From JAGVSR01 sp031413815 (lineage in GTDB: Bacteria; Pseudomonadota; Alphaproteobacteria; Rhizobiales; Hyphomicrobiaceae): DNA of 64,000 nucleotides. Location of the stretch: NCBI GenBank assembly GCA_031413815.1, contig JANOFU010000083.1, positions 1-64,000 on the forward strand, written 5' to 3'. The position numbers and the translations under genes were made by a program. Below the pieces are notes generated by a model. The model made no database searches, was not told the DNA's origin, and saw only the letters and a list, made by a program, of their open reading frames with translations. Shown piece by piece: positions 33,138 to 41,806 of this stretch; the stretch's first letter is position 1, and each line of letters starts with the position of its first letter.

Positions 33138-34550
33138 TTAGAACTGGATGCGCGCACCAGTCATGATGACGTCCAGATCTTCGGGTTCGACCTTGACACC
33201 GCTAGGCACGCCATCTTCGTCAGAAACCGTTAGATCCATCTGATGATGCCGGTAAGCGATGTACAGGTCGAGAGCGGCAGCTTCGAAGTTCTGGTTGAGG
33301 CCAATACCCCAGTAGCTGATTTCCGCGTTGGTCACGATGCCGGGGCCCAAATCACCATCGCTGCGAACCTGGCCGTTTCCGCGCACAGGGAACCCAGTAG
33401 TGTTTTCGTAGTATTCACCCACAAGCGTTGTCTTACCGAACGGCAGCCACTTCTTTTCGATACCGGCTTGGACCGACCAGAAATAGTTTTCATCATCTGC
33501 CGGCACGATAGACCCTGCGAAGCCCTGACCGGGGTTAGCATACAATTGCGAGAGATTATCGTCGTTACGCATGCCGTAAGCGCCGGTCACGAAGAGTCCG
33601 GTTTCCGAATGCATGATCGAGGCAGACAATCCCAGTTCGTCGCAGTCGTTGTCGGAATTCGGGGCAAAACCACGGGCGCAGCCACGCAAGGATACGGACT
33701 CGTCCTGGCCATCCGCAGGAATTGTGCTGTCCCCGTCTTGATCTGCGCGGAAGTCCGAATATTCCGCGTAACCGATTGCGGCGGCCAGTTTAAAGTCGCC
33801 TAATTCGCCTTTGTACCGCAATGCCACGTCCCAGAAATCATCCTCACCCCATGACGCGGACGCCTTGAAGCCCTGAAACTCTGGTGAGTCGTAGCGCACG
33901 AGATTGCGACGGTCGCCTTCACCCGCAACGTTGTCGCCGGTGAATCCGCTCTGAGTCATGAAGTCGCGCCAACGACGGTTGGTCTGCACCCCTTCATTAA
34001 CGAGGAAGAAATCGCCGTTAAACTTTGACAGTGCAGGGCGGAGAAAGTGATTGGTGTTTGCGGTCGTTACTTCCGTCGCCCCGTCGGTGGACTGGGCTGT
34101 CAAACCGACCGAACCACGACCCAATGTCTTGCTTTCAAGGTACCACACGCTGTGGCGAACATCTAAAGCGTTGGTGTTGGAATTCGGGTTGTCCTGGTCC
34201 GTACGGTTCAAGCGGTTGGTGCGCACGCCGAACTCAAGCAGGTAGCCTGCCTTAACGTCGTCCGAGATCGTAGCTTCGCCCTTGAACCGGATCCGTGTGC
34301 GTGCGGTATCATTCGTGCCCTGGTAGACGTTGCTTTCGCGACTATCGTCCCACAGCATGAGTGCTTCATTGATTTGGCCCGAAATCTCGAGCTTTACCTT
34401 GCGGTTGCCTTTACGCGCTGTTGTGGCCTCGAGCTCAGCAATCCGCTCTTCGAGATCCGCACAGCAATTGCCACCCAGATCGGCCGCCGAAGCAGGACCG
34501 GTCAGAGCGGTCAACAAGCCCAGAGCGGCGACCGTTACCTTAAGTTTCAT
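33138..34550 (-). CDS. Outer-membrane porin, likely Pho-regulated
   Basis: 470 residues. Signal peptide MKLKVTVAALGLLTALTGPASA, then a short coiled-coil (ADLEERIAELEATTARKGNRK) and the start of the barrel KVKLEISGQINEALMLWDD, the typical alphaproteobacterial porin opening. It ends with Phe (TGARIQF), the Omp C-terminal signature. Loops contain Cys pairs (CARGF, NDCDELG). A three-unit Pho box lies 67-95 bases upstream of the start (34617-34645), so PhoB probably activates it under phosphate starvation, giving an anion or phosphate pore. Terminator downstream. Confidence 0.9.
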   Translation of the reverse strand: MKLKVTVAALGLLTALTGPASAADLGGNCCADLEERIAELEATTARKGNRKVKLEISGQINEALMLWDDSRESNVYQGTNDTARTRIRFKGEATISDDVKAGYLLEFGVRTNRLNRTDQDNPNSNTNALDVRHSVWYLESKTLGRGSVGLTAQSTDGATEVTTANTNHFLRPALSKFNGDFFLVNEGVQTNRRWRDFMTQSGFTGDNVAGEGDRRNLVRYDSPEFQGFKASASWGEDDFWDVALRYKGELGDFKLAAAIGYAEYSDFRADQDGDSTIPADGQDESVSLRGCARGFAPNSDNDCDELGLSASIMHSETGLFVTGAYGMRNDDNLSQLYANPGQGFAGSIVPADDENYFWSVQAGIEKKWLPFGKTTLVGEYYENTTGFPVRGNGQVRSDGDLGPGIVTNAEISYWGIGLNQNFEAAALDLYIAYRHHQMDLTVSDEDGVPSGVKVEPEDLDVIMTGARIQF

Positions 34551-34616
34551 AGTAAACCCCCTAAACAGTTTAAGAGAGACGACATCCCCTCGCTAAGGAC
34601 ATAGCATCACCGTGGG

Positions 34617-34645
34617 TTTACAGTTCTGTGACAGTTGGATGACAC
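34617..34645 (-). promoter_or_regulatory. Pho box (three 7-mers at 11-base period)
   Basis: Read on the minus strand: GTGTCAT, 4 bases, CTGTCAC, 4 bases, CTGTAAA. The first two match the PhoB consensus CTGTCAT with at most one change each, and the third is a weaker unit in register. Spacing of 11 is exactly that of known Pho boxes. The last base lies 67 bases before the porin ATG. Confidence 0.8.
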
Positions 34646-34696
34646 GAAGGTTTCTAGACCTCACGTGTGGCGAGTGGGCAACGAATTGGCGCTTCA

Positions 34697-34715
34697 ATTG
34701 ACGTCCAGGGTCAAT
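34697..34715. promoter_or_regulatory. Palindrome ATTGAC-N7-GTCAAT, candidate operator
   Basis: Perfect 6-base inverted arms, 7-base spacer, in the 453-base region between the porin and the ion-channel gene. It could serve a regulator of either gene. Beyond this and the Pho box, the region 34551-35003 shows no gene that I can support. Confidence 0.35.
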
Positions 34716-35003
34716 CGTAGGCCGTGGACGCCGCTAAACTGAGCGTTTGCCGGACAGTTGGTCCCTTTCTTAATCGTTTCTGACGGCGTCTCAAGACCTT
34801 GCCCGCAGACGGTTTGAATCGCGCACCCCGCGAAAACCACCGCAAATTGGGCTCCTCAGCCCCATTAACGGCCTCCGATATCAATCTACAACAGCCTCTG
34901 GGACTGGCGGCCGCGCGGTCTCGTCAGCGTCGCTTGGAACTGGCAGATTGAGGTCAGATTCTATGGAATTGGCGGAACCTAAAGTGTTTTGGGAGTGTGG
35001 GGG

Positions 35004-37313
35004 ATGGCGCGAAGACACAGGTCCGCCGGTGGGATGGTAGTTTTTGCCGCGTTGGGCCTGTGCATTGCCGCAACACCTCCACCGGCCGCTTTGGCCCAGA
35101 CTGCAGTGTCCGGCGAACCGCTGAAAATCGCGGTCCATCTCAGTTCCGATAGCCCAACGGGCCAACCCCGCACGCCCGATGCTCTCAGCCGATGCGCCAT
35201 GCCGGCCAAGCCACAGCCCGCCACCGCTAAGAAGCGGCGGTCGCCGGAAGAGGTCAACGCCATCGAGGATCTTGTTCGCTTCCGCGCTGCTGAAATCAAC
35301 GCGGCCGGCGGCGTGGTCATTACAGAGGCGGCGAACGGCGCCAAGGTCCGCCGGCCCATCGAAGTCGAGTTCTACGACGACCAATCGACGACCGAGCAGA
35401 CGAGGCAACGCGTCGATGAGGCGCTGGCCGAGCCCAACGTGATTGGCATGGTGGGTTTGTGGAACTCCAGCCGCGGAAAGGCTGTCGTCGAGAGGATAGG
35501 CGCCAGCACCGTGCCGATGATCTCGGAATGGTCGGACGAAACGTTGTTCGCGCCGTACTCCAATATCTTCACGTTGACGCGCTCTGTGCGCGACGAAAAG
35601 GAGGTCTTCGGCTCGTACGCGCGCGACAATCATAAGCGCATCGCGTTCGTCGGTAAAACCGGCGACCGCTATACGGAGGCCTACCACAGCTTCATTGTCA
35701 GCCGCGCTGCAGACCTTTCAATTGTCTCGACCGCATGGTTCGCGGCCGATGGCAGTTTGGACAAGGAGACTGAGGCGGCCGCAAAGGTCGCCGCGGAGAT
35801 CAAACAATCTGGCGCTGACTTCATCTTCTTGTCGATCGGACGCCGGCCAGGCGCTGAGTTCTTGAAAGCACTGAGTGAGGCTGGCGTGTCGTTGCCGGTG
35901 TTCATCGCGCTGGGTTCCATCGAAGGCGTGACGCGCGATGTCAGCGGCGGCGGCTGCGAGTATCAAGGCGCGCTGTATGAAATCGCGGAAGGTGGCATCG
36001 CGAATTTGAACAACGAACGTCTTGAGGAACTGATGCGAAAGCCGGGCCGCATGGGCGCGACGCGGGACTACAGCGACTACGCCAAGGGGTACGGCGCGCG
36101 CTATGCCGATCTCATTTCGCTTATTGCAGAGGCCGCCAGCGAAAGTCCGTCAGCGGCCCTGGCAGATATTCGCAAGGCCGTTTTGGCAAAACTCAACAGC
36201 TTGTCGGAAGGCAAGCGCGTATGGCGCGGCTCAGCGCAGGACTGGTCGTTCACGCCCGACCGCGCGTCATCTGAGCGATCACTCTTGGTGTGGCGGCCGC
36301 CAGCGGGTGCAGGTGCCATCCTGGCACCGACGCAGTACGTCCGGACAGGCAAAGAGTTTGCGCGTGTGCCAGTGCTCTACGTGCACCTCGACCTGCTGCG
36401 CATTTCACACGTGGACAGCAGCGACCGCAGCTTTGAAGCGGAGTTCTTTCTGACGGTTGATGGAGCAGGGCGCTTCGATCCCAAGGATCTCGAGTTTACC
36501 AACGCGCAGCGCAGTCCCGACAGCTCGGAGCGCATGGTCCAAATCCAGCAGGTACATCAAGACCCGGCAGGCGATTTGGCCCGGCCAGGATCGAGCATCT
36601 ATCGTGTCTCCGGCCGCTTCCGGTTTGAGCCCGATCTGCGCAAGTATCCGTTCGATGCGCAGATTTTCTCGATTTCGTTCCAGCCTGCGACGACATCCGC
36701 CGCGTTCCTCTTGCAACCGCCGCTGTTGCAACCACCGGCGGACGCCGTTCGCAGAAAGACGTTTTCGGTTGATGGCTGGCAAGTGCAGCATCACTACGTC
36801 GGAACGAAGGAACTGATCATCCGGTCAAGCACGGGCCCGCTCGGTGAGGAGCGTGTCGTGCCGTACTACAACTTTAACTACACCTGGGTGATGGAGCGGC
36901 AAGTCGTCGACTATTTTTTGCGCGTCGTTATCCCGCTCACCTTCATCATCCTGGTCGCGTATGTCGCCAACTTCATTCCGCGATCGGAATTCCAAGCAAT
37001 TATGGGCATTCAAGTGACGTCGCTGCTGTCAGCAATTGCGCTCTATTTGGCGCTTAACCAGCCGCTGGCCGATACCGCCACGCTGTCCGACATCATCTTT
37101 GTCATGGCCTATGCGGCCATCAGCGCCATGATCACGTTGTCGGTCTTGGAGGTCAACACAACGGTCATGAGATCGGGCTTGGTGCTGCAGTTCATCAATC
37201 TGCTGCAGAACTATCTGGTTCCCGTCGCGACGCTGGCCACGCTCAGTTATGTCATCGCAGCGGCAGCTTATGATCTGGATCTACGATCGCTTCTGGCTGG
37301 CTGGCGGGATTAA
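35004..37313 (+). CDS. Periplasmic-binding-protein / pentameric ligand-gated ion channel fusion
   Basis: 769 residues from ATG 35004 (a TTG 15 bases upstream is possible). N-terminal signal/anchor: RRHRSAGGMVVFAALGLCIAA. Residues about 38-435 form a type I periplasmic-binding domain of the Leu/Ile/Val family (LKIAVHLSSD, AAEINAAGG, RRPIEVEFYDDQST, NVIGMVGLWNSS, FIFLSIGRRPGAEFLKAL). Residues about 455-635 are a Cys-loop receptor extracellular domain: VPVLYVHLDLLRISHVDS, the Pro-loop LRKYPFDAQIFSISF (YPFD, no cysteines, as in prokaryotic channels) and FSVDGWQVQHHYVG. Four helices follow: M1 FLRVVIPLTFIILVAYVANF, M2 from GIQVTSLLSAIALYLALNQ, M3 IIFVMAYAAISAMITLSVLE, M4 YLVPVATLATLSYVIAAAA. The core resembles GLIC-type channels. 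Convergent with PPK2, stops overlapping by 4 bases. Confidence 0.9.
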   Translation: MARRHRSAGGMVVFAALGLCIAATPPPAALAQTAVSGEPLKIAVHLSSDSPTGQPRTPDALSRCAMPAKPQPATAKKRRSPEEVNAIEDLVRFRAAEINAAGGVVITEAANGAKVRRPIEVEFYDDQSTTEQTRQRVDEALAEPNVIGMVGLWNSSRGKAVVERIGASTVPMISEWSDETLFAPYSNIFTLTRSVRDEKEVFGSYARDNHKRIAFVGKTGDRYTEAYHSFIVSRAADLSIVSTAWFAADGSLDKETEAAAKVAAEIKQSGADFIFLSIGRRPGAEFLKALSEAGVSLPVFIALGSIEGVTRDVSGGGCEYQGALYEIAEGGIANLNNERLEELMRKPGRMGATRDYSDYAKGYGARYADLISLIAEAASESPSAALADIRKAVLAKLNSLSEGKRVWRGSAQDWSFTPDRASSERSLLVWRPPAGAGAILAPTQYVRTGKEFARVPVLYVHLDLLRISHVDSSDRSFEAEFFLTVDGAGRFDPKDLEFTNAQRSPDSSERMVQIQQVHQDPAGDLARPGSSIYRVSGRFRFEPDLRKYPFDAQIFSISFQPATTSAAFLLQPPLLQPPADAVRRKTFSVDGWQVQHHYVGTKELIIRSSTGPLGEERVVPYYNFNYTWVMERQVVDYFLRVVIPLTFIILVAYVANFIPRSEFQAIMGIQVTSLLSAIALYLALNQPLADTATLSDIIFVMAYAAISAMITLSVLEVNTTVMRSGLVLQFINLLQNYLVPVATLATLSYVIAAAAYDLDLRSLLAGWRD

Positions 37314-38224
37314 CTGGGGGTTTCCGCAGGGGGCTTGGCCAGAAACTCCGGCCCGCGGCCCACGATCTTTGGATCGGGCACCGTTGCGATGGTCTTGTCT
37401 TTGCCCTCGTAGTCCAGCAGGGAAAGGATGACGCGCATGCATTCCAGGCGTGCGCGGCGTTGATCGTTGGCATGCACGATGGTCCACGGACAGTCGGCGG
37501 TGTGGGTGAAGCGGAACATCTCGGCTTCGGCCTGGCTGTAGTTATCCCACTTGCCGATGGCCGCCAAATCGATGTCGGTCAGTTTCCAGTGCTTGAGTGG
37601 GTCGTGGCGGCGCTCATGAAAGCGCTGCAACTGCATTTCGCGACCGATGGTTAGGTAGAATTTGATCAAGCGGAACCCATCGCGCACCAGGAGGCCTTCG
37701 AACTCGGGTGCATCACGCAAAAAGTCTGCGTGCTGGTCGGCAGTGCAAAATCCCATGACCCGCTCAACGCCGGCGCGATTGTACCAGGAGCGGTCGAACA
37801 GAACCATGTCGCCCTTGGTCGGCAGGTGCTGGATGTAGCGCTGGAAGTACCATTGCCCGCGCTCTGTTTCAGTGGGCTTCGTAAGTGCGATGGAGCGTGC
37901 ATGGCGCGGATTGAGGTGTGCCAGAATGTTGGAGATGCAGCCGCCCTTGCCGGCTGAATCGCGGCCTTCGAACACGATCACGAACCGCTCACCGGTCTTG
38001 GCGATATGCGCTTGAAGTTTGAGCAGTTCGATTTGTAGCAAGACGAGCTCTTCGTCATAGCGTTCGCGCTTGATCTTCTTGTCATAGGGAAAATCGCCAG
38101 ACGCGAGTGCAGCGTCATCGATGCCTTTGGGTAACTCCGGATTGGTGATGTCGAACTTGGCGTAGGGGCCAGCGGCACCTTTCACGCGTTTGGCCGCTTT
38201 GCTCGCCTTCTTATCTTTGCCCAT
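37310..38224 (-). CDS. ppk2: Polyphosphate kinase 2 (PPK2)
   Basis: 304 residues from ATG 38224 (MGKDKKASKAAKRV); a second ATG upstream at 38251 is possible but the shorter N-terminus fits. Uses polyphosphate to phosphorylate GDP or ADP (or the reverse). Walker A FEGRDSAGKGGCISNILAHLNPR, then GQWYFQRYIQHLPTKGDMVLFDRSWYNRAGVERVMGFC, and the lid region FHERRHDPLKHWKLTDIDLAAIGKWDNY. The length and motifs fit the single-domain class I PPK2. Phosphate-related location next to the Pho/porin region is suggestive, but no Pho box is seen at its start. Confidence 0.95.
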   Translation of the reverse strand: MGKDKKASKAAKRVKGAAGPYAKFDITNPELPKGIDDAALASGDFPYDKKIKRERYDEELVLLQIELLKLQAHIAKTGERFVIVFEGRDSAGKGGCISNILAHLNPRHARSIALTKPTETERGQWYFQRYIQHLPTKGDMVLFDRSWYNRAGVERVMGFCTADQHADFLRDAPEFEGLLVRDGFRLIKFYLTIGREMQLQRFHERRHDPLKHWKLTDIDLAAIGKWDNYSQAEAEMFRFTHTADCPWTIVHANDQRRARLECMRVILSLLDYEGKDKTIATVPDPKIVGRGPEFLAKPPAETPS

Positions 38225-38529
38225 GTCTCGTTCCTGAGTTTGTCTACGCATGATCAAATGTCCTTACCATTCTCCGCGGCGCATGCGGACCAAATTTGAG
38301 GGACACGCCAAACACGCGCGATGAGGCATTTGCATCGCTCAGCAGGACAGCGCGTGACAGGGGCTTGCCGTCAGTCCCGGCCCGAAGCGATCCGCGGTGG
38401 GTGTTGATCGCTACATTACAAGACTAGGTTTGCGATGAATGGACCCTACCTAGCCCTATGTTATGCAACGGAACTTAATGAGACCAAGAGCATATCTATT
38501 GGTCTTGAGTGGAATGAGCAGGGCCCGTT
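38225..38529. other. Divergent intergenic region ppk2 / otsA
   Basis: 305 bases that must contain both promoters. GGAAC occurs at about 38469 but no matching CGTT lies 16-17 bases on, so the EcfG general-stress promoter expected ahead of otsA was not found. A CTATTGGTC and GAGACC pair lies just ahead of otsA; nothing else recognised. Confidence 0.4.
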
Positions 38530-39921
38530 ATGAGCCGGTTGGTTTGCGTTTCAAATCGCGTGATGACGTCGCGTGAGGCAGCCCAGGCAGGTGGCGTGGC
38601 GGTCGCGATGTCAGACGTCATGCAGTCAACCCGTGGCCTCTGGTTTGGATGGTCGGGCGAGATTGACGCCGCTCCGGGCCAAGTCTTGGTTGCTACGGAT
38701 GCCGGCGGCGCGACCTTGGCCACGCTGCCGATGACGCCGGACGATCACGAGGGTTTCTATCTCGGCTATTCGAATTCCGTTCTGTGGCCTGTGTTCCACA
38801 ATCGGGTCGATCTCGCAAAATTCGAGTTTGGCTACTTTGACAGCTATGCCCGGTTCAATCGCAAGGCCGCCGGGGCATTGGCACCCCTTCTGCGCCGCGA
38901 CGACGTCGTGTGGGTGCACGACTACCATTTTCTCCCGCTTGCCCAAGAGCTGCGCCGCTTGGGCGTGCGCAATCCGATCGGCTTCTTTCTCCACATCACG
39001 ATGCCGCCGGTGGAGGCGTATCTTGCGATCCCCGAACACAAGGCTTTGTCCGTTGCACTGGCGGACTATGATCTGATCGGCCTGCAGACGTCGCGGGACG
39101 TGACCAATGCACTGAGGTGTTTGGAGGTGAGTACCGGCGGCGAAGCCCTGAGCGACGGGAAAATCCGGATCGGCGAGAGAACGCCGGTACTTGACGCCTT
39201 TCCGATCGGTATTGCGCCGGAATTCTTTTCACCGAAACCCAAGAAGAAAACCATCGAAGCATCCGCACAAGGCCAACGGCGCGTGCTTGGTGTGGATCGC
39301 CTGGACTACACCAAGGGGCTTCCTCAAAAGTTCCGGGCCTTCCAACGGTTTCTCGAAAAGTATCCAGAGCACCGGCGCTCCGTCGTTCTCACACAAATCG
39401 CCGCGCCGACGCGGGGCGAAGTTGGCGCCTACTCCAACATCCGCCGGGATCTTGAGCGCGTTTCAGGAGCTGTCAATGGCACCTATGGCGATCTGGACTG
39501 GGTGCCGGTGCAGTACATTCACCGCGCCACCGCCCGCCGTAAACTTGGCGACATTTATCGCTCTGCAGCAGTGGCCCTCGTCACGCCACTGGCGGACGGC
39601 ATGAATCTGATGGCAAAGGAATACATGTCGGCGCAGGATCCGGACGATCCCGGCGTATTGGTGCTGTCGCAGTTTGCTGGCGCGGCAGAGCAGCTGCGTT
39701 TGGCTTTGCTCGTCAATCCGCATGATCGTGAAGCTGTTGCGGACGCCCTTCATCGTGCCCTTGCGATGGGCCGCCAGGAACGGATGCGCCGGCGTGCTGG
39801 GATGGTCAAAACAATCGTAGCAGAAAGTTCGGAGGCCTGGTGGCGCGGCTTTGTCGAGCAGCTTTGCAGCGTCCGGAAGAGCGATCGACGCCACTCCGCA
39901 TCGCATCCGTTGCTGGCATGA
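38530..39921 (+). CDS. otsA: Trehalose-6-phosphate synthase OtsA
   Basis: 463 residues. Transfers glucose from UDP-glucose to glucose-6-phosphate. GT-B motifs: SRLVCVSNRV at the start, VWVHDYHFLPLAQELRR (phosphate contact), and LGVDRLDYTKGLPQKFRAFQRFLEK, followed by VTPLADGMNLMAKEYMSAQ with the nucleotide-binding acidic/His positions. Signature of the GT20 family. Its stop overlaps the otsB start (ATGA). Trehalose accumulates under osmotic, desiccation and heat stress. Confidence 0.97.
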   Translation: MSRLVCVSNRVMTSREAAQAGGVAVAMSDVMQSTRGLWFGWSGEIDAAPGQVLVATDAGGATLATLPMTPDDHEGFYLGYSNSVLWPVFHNRVDLAKFEFGYFDSYARFNRKAAGALAPLLRRDDVVWVHDYHFLPLAQELRRLGVRNPIGFFLHITMPPVEAYLAIPEHKALSVALADYDLIGLQTSRDVTNALRCLEVSTGGEALSDGKIRIGERTPVLDAFPIGIAPEFFSPKPKKKTIEASAQGQRRVLGVDRLDYTKGLPQKFRAFQRFLEKYPEHRRSVVLTQIAAPTRGEVGAYSNIRRDLERVSGAVNGTYGDLDWVPVQYIHRATARRKLGDIYRSAAVALVTPLADGMNLMAKEYMSAQDPDDPGVLVLSQFAGAAEQLRLALLVNPHDREAVADALHRALAMGRQERMRRRAGMVKTIVAESSEAWWRGFVEQLCSVRKSDRRHSASHPLLA

Positions 39922-40709
39922 TCCAAGCGCTGCCATGTCGACGGCGAGACCCGCCCGGTCTGTGGGCCCTCGAAGAGTTTAGTTTGTTCCTCGATCTGGA
40001 TGGAACGATCCTCGACATCGCATCGGCGCCGGGTGCTGTGCGGACTGAGCCGGGGCTGGTTGCAACACTCCACAATTTGCAAGGTCAGCTCGATGGTGCG
40101 CTCGCGATCGTCTCGGGCCGGTCCATTGCAGAGATTGACCGGCTCTTGAGTCCACTGCACTGTGTTGCGGCCGGAGTTCACGGCTGCGAATTGCGCGTAA
40201 AGTCCGATGGCATTGCGAAGTCCCTAAGCCCGCCGGTTCCAGTGGAGATCTTGACCCAGCTCACAGACCGTCTGTCGGGTCTCGCCGGTGTCCTCATCGA
40301 GGACAAGGGCTGCGCCGTGGCCGTGCACTACCGGAGCGCTCCCGCCGCAGGACCCGTCATCGAAGCCCGGATCAGCGAGTTGCCACTTCGCGAGTGTGGT
40401 CTTGTCGTGCTGCGCGGCCGCAAGGTCTTTGAAATTTTCCCGGCTGGCAGGTCGAAGTTGGCGGCCATCAAGGCGATTCGGGAGCTGCGTCCGTTCGTTG
40501 GGCGCTGGCCCATCGTGATCGGTGATGACCTGACGGACGAAGCGGCAATAGTCGCCGCGAATGCGTGGGGAGGATACGGCTTGCGCGTCGCGGGTGAGCA
40601 CTTTCCGCGAACGCAAGCCGACTTTACAAACCCTGCGGATGTGCGCGCGTGGCTTCAGTCTTTGGTGTCAGATACAATAAATTCTATGCATCACGCTGCG
40701 CGTCTGTAG
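39918..40709 (+). CDS. otsB: Trehalose-6-phosphate phosphatase OtsB
   Basis: 263 residues from ATG 39918 (frame open upstream, but this start overlaps the otsA stop). HAD phosphatase: motif I FLDLDGTILD with both Asp, motif II IVSGRSIAEIDRLL, motif III with Lys of GRKVFEIFPAGRSKLAAI, and motif IV VIGDDLTDEAAIVAAN. Removes phosphate to give trehalose. Its end overlaps the DUF1579 gene on the other strand by 19 bases. Confidence 0.95.
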   Translation: MIQALPCRRRDPPGLWALEEFSLFLDLDGTILDIASAPGAVRTEPGLVATLHNLQGQLDGALAIVSGRSIAEIDRLLSPLHCVAAGVHGCELRVKSDGIAKSLSPPVPVEILTQLTDRLSGLAGVLIEDKGCAVAVHYRSAPAAGPVIEARISELPLRECGLVVLRGRKVFEIFPAGRSKLAAIKAIRELRPFVGRWPIVIGDDLTDEAAIVAANAWGGYGLRVAGEHFPRTQADFTNPADVRAWLQSLVSDTINSMHHAARL

Positions 40710-41173
40710 TCCGTCTTCATGAACTCGTTCCACGTGCCATCTTCAGACTGAACGCGTCCGGTAAAGATGCGATGGTCATTACTCACTATGGTGATGATGT
40801 CCTGATAATGGGCCGTCGTTCCGTCGCCTGAAAAGCTCGGGCCATCGGAGCTCAGGGTCAGAGTTTTGCCGGTCGCATCGAGACTGCCGCGATAGATCCA
40901 AAGGTGGGTCATCATTGAGCCGACCCAAGAGCCGACGAACGCTTGCTCCTTCGGATCGTAGCCGATGGTGATGATCGTGTGGCCTTTGGTGCCGTCGGGC
41001 ATTTCCAAGGTGCCTTCGCCAATCGACCACAGACCGCCGAGCAAGCGGACGGTTTCCCGGCCCTTCATCATCGATGGTGGCTGATCCGGCCCTGCGCCGC
41101 ATTCGGATTCATAAGCCCATTCGCCAGCAAGCTGCTGCAGCCAAAGGTGCTCCTTCTGAGGGTCAACGTTCAT
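40691..41173 (-). CDS. DUF1579 family protein
   Basis: 160 residues. Starts MNVDPQKEHLWLQQLAGEWAYESEC; GEW near the N-terminus, GLWSIGEGTLEMPDG and ITIGYDPKEQAFVGSWVGSMMTHLWIYRG are the conserved strands of DUF1579, a small beta-barrel (calycin-like) domain of unknown function. It ends DGTWNEFMKTDYRR. Last gene of the SRPBCC/VOC group on the minus strand; overlaps the otsB end. Confidence 0.85.
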   Translation of the reverse strand: MNVDPQKEHLWLQQLAGEWAYESECGAGPDQPPSMMKGRETVRLLGGLWSIGEGTLEMPDGTKGHTIITIGYDPKEQAFVGSWVGSMMTHLWIYRGSLDATGKTLTLSSDGPSFSGDGTTAHYQDIITIVSNDHRIFTGRVQSEDGTWNEFMKTDYRRAA

Positions 41174-41215
41174 CTCTGCCTCGCTGCGGGAGTAAGACTT
41201 GCGATTGAGTCCGGC

Positions 41216-41743
41216 CTAGGTCTCTGACTTGAGTTTCAATTCGGCGAGGCCTTTTTCGAATTGCCCGCCGACCATCGTGTCCATGTTGAAGATCGTACCC
41301 ATGATTTTGCCCATAAAGGGGCACGGACCTTCCATCGCCCATGTTACGTCGGTCGTGCCGCCGTTCGGCGTGAGCGAGAACGTTACGATATTATGCGCTT
41401 CCATCGGCGCCGTCATGTCGAGCTTCATTGTCACTTTCGACGGAGCCTCAGCATCCAGGATTTCAAGCCGTCCTGAACCGGCGTTGCTGTTGCCGGCAAA
41501 GTCGTTCGCCGCGCCCTTGCCGCTCGCCGGACCGCTGTAGTCGAGCTTGATATTGGGATCAGTTTTGACAAAGGAGTTCCACGTGTTCATGGCGCGCAAA
41601 TCATTGATGAGTGGGAAAATCTTGTCGGGCTGGGCCTTAATGCTCGCTGTCCGTGACACACGGAACGTATCGGGCTGCAGTGCGGCGTAGCAGAGGAACG
41701 CGAGAACCAGGGCGACAAGACCCAATGCTATTGTGTTGAACAT
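41216..41743 (-). CDS. SRPBCC family protein with N-terminal membrane anchor
   Basis: 175 residues from ATG 41743, GGAGG ribosome site. An N-terminal hydrophobic helix (MFNTIALGLVALVLAFLCYAAL) precedes a START-like / polyketide-cyclase domain: FRVSRTASIKAQPDKIFPLINDL, MNTWNSFVKTDP, SKVTMKLDMTAPMEAHNIVTF, and WAMEGPCPFMGKIMGTIF. This layout is of the membrane-anchored bacterial SRPBCC proteins, whose ligands are mostly unknown. 42 bases before the DUF1579 gene on the same strand. Confidence 0.85.
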   Translation of the reverse strand: MFNTIALGLVALVLAFLCYAALQPDTFRVSRTASIKAQPDKIFPLINDLRAMNTWNSFVKTDPNIKLDYSGPASGKGAANDFAGNSNAGSGRLEILDAEAPSKVTMKLDMTAPMEAHNIVTFSLTPNGGTTDVTWAMEGPCPFMGKIMGTIFNMDTMVGGQFEKGLAELKLKSET

Positions 41744-41806
41744 TGTTAGAACCTCCAGGTTCTGCTTTGCTGTCAAATATGTACTTGATCGAGCGGGGTT
41801 GCTCTG

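Noticed and set aside
38225..38529. EcfG-type stress promoter ahead of otsA
   Set aside because: GGAAC is present at about 38469, but the CGTT element does not occur at the required distance.
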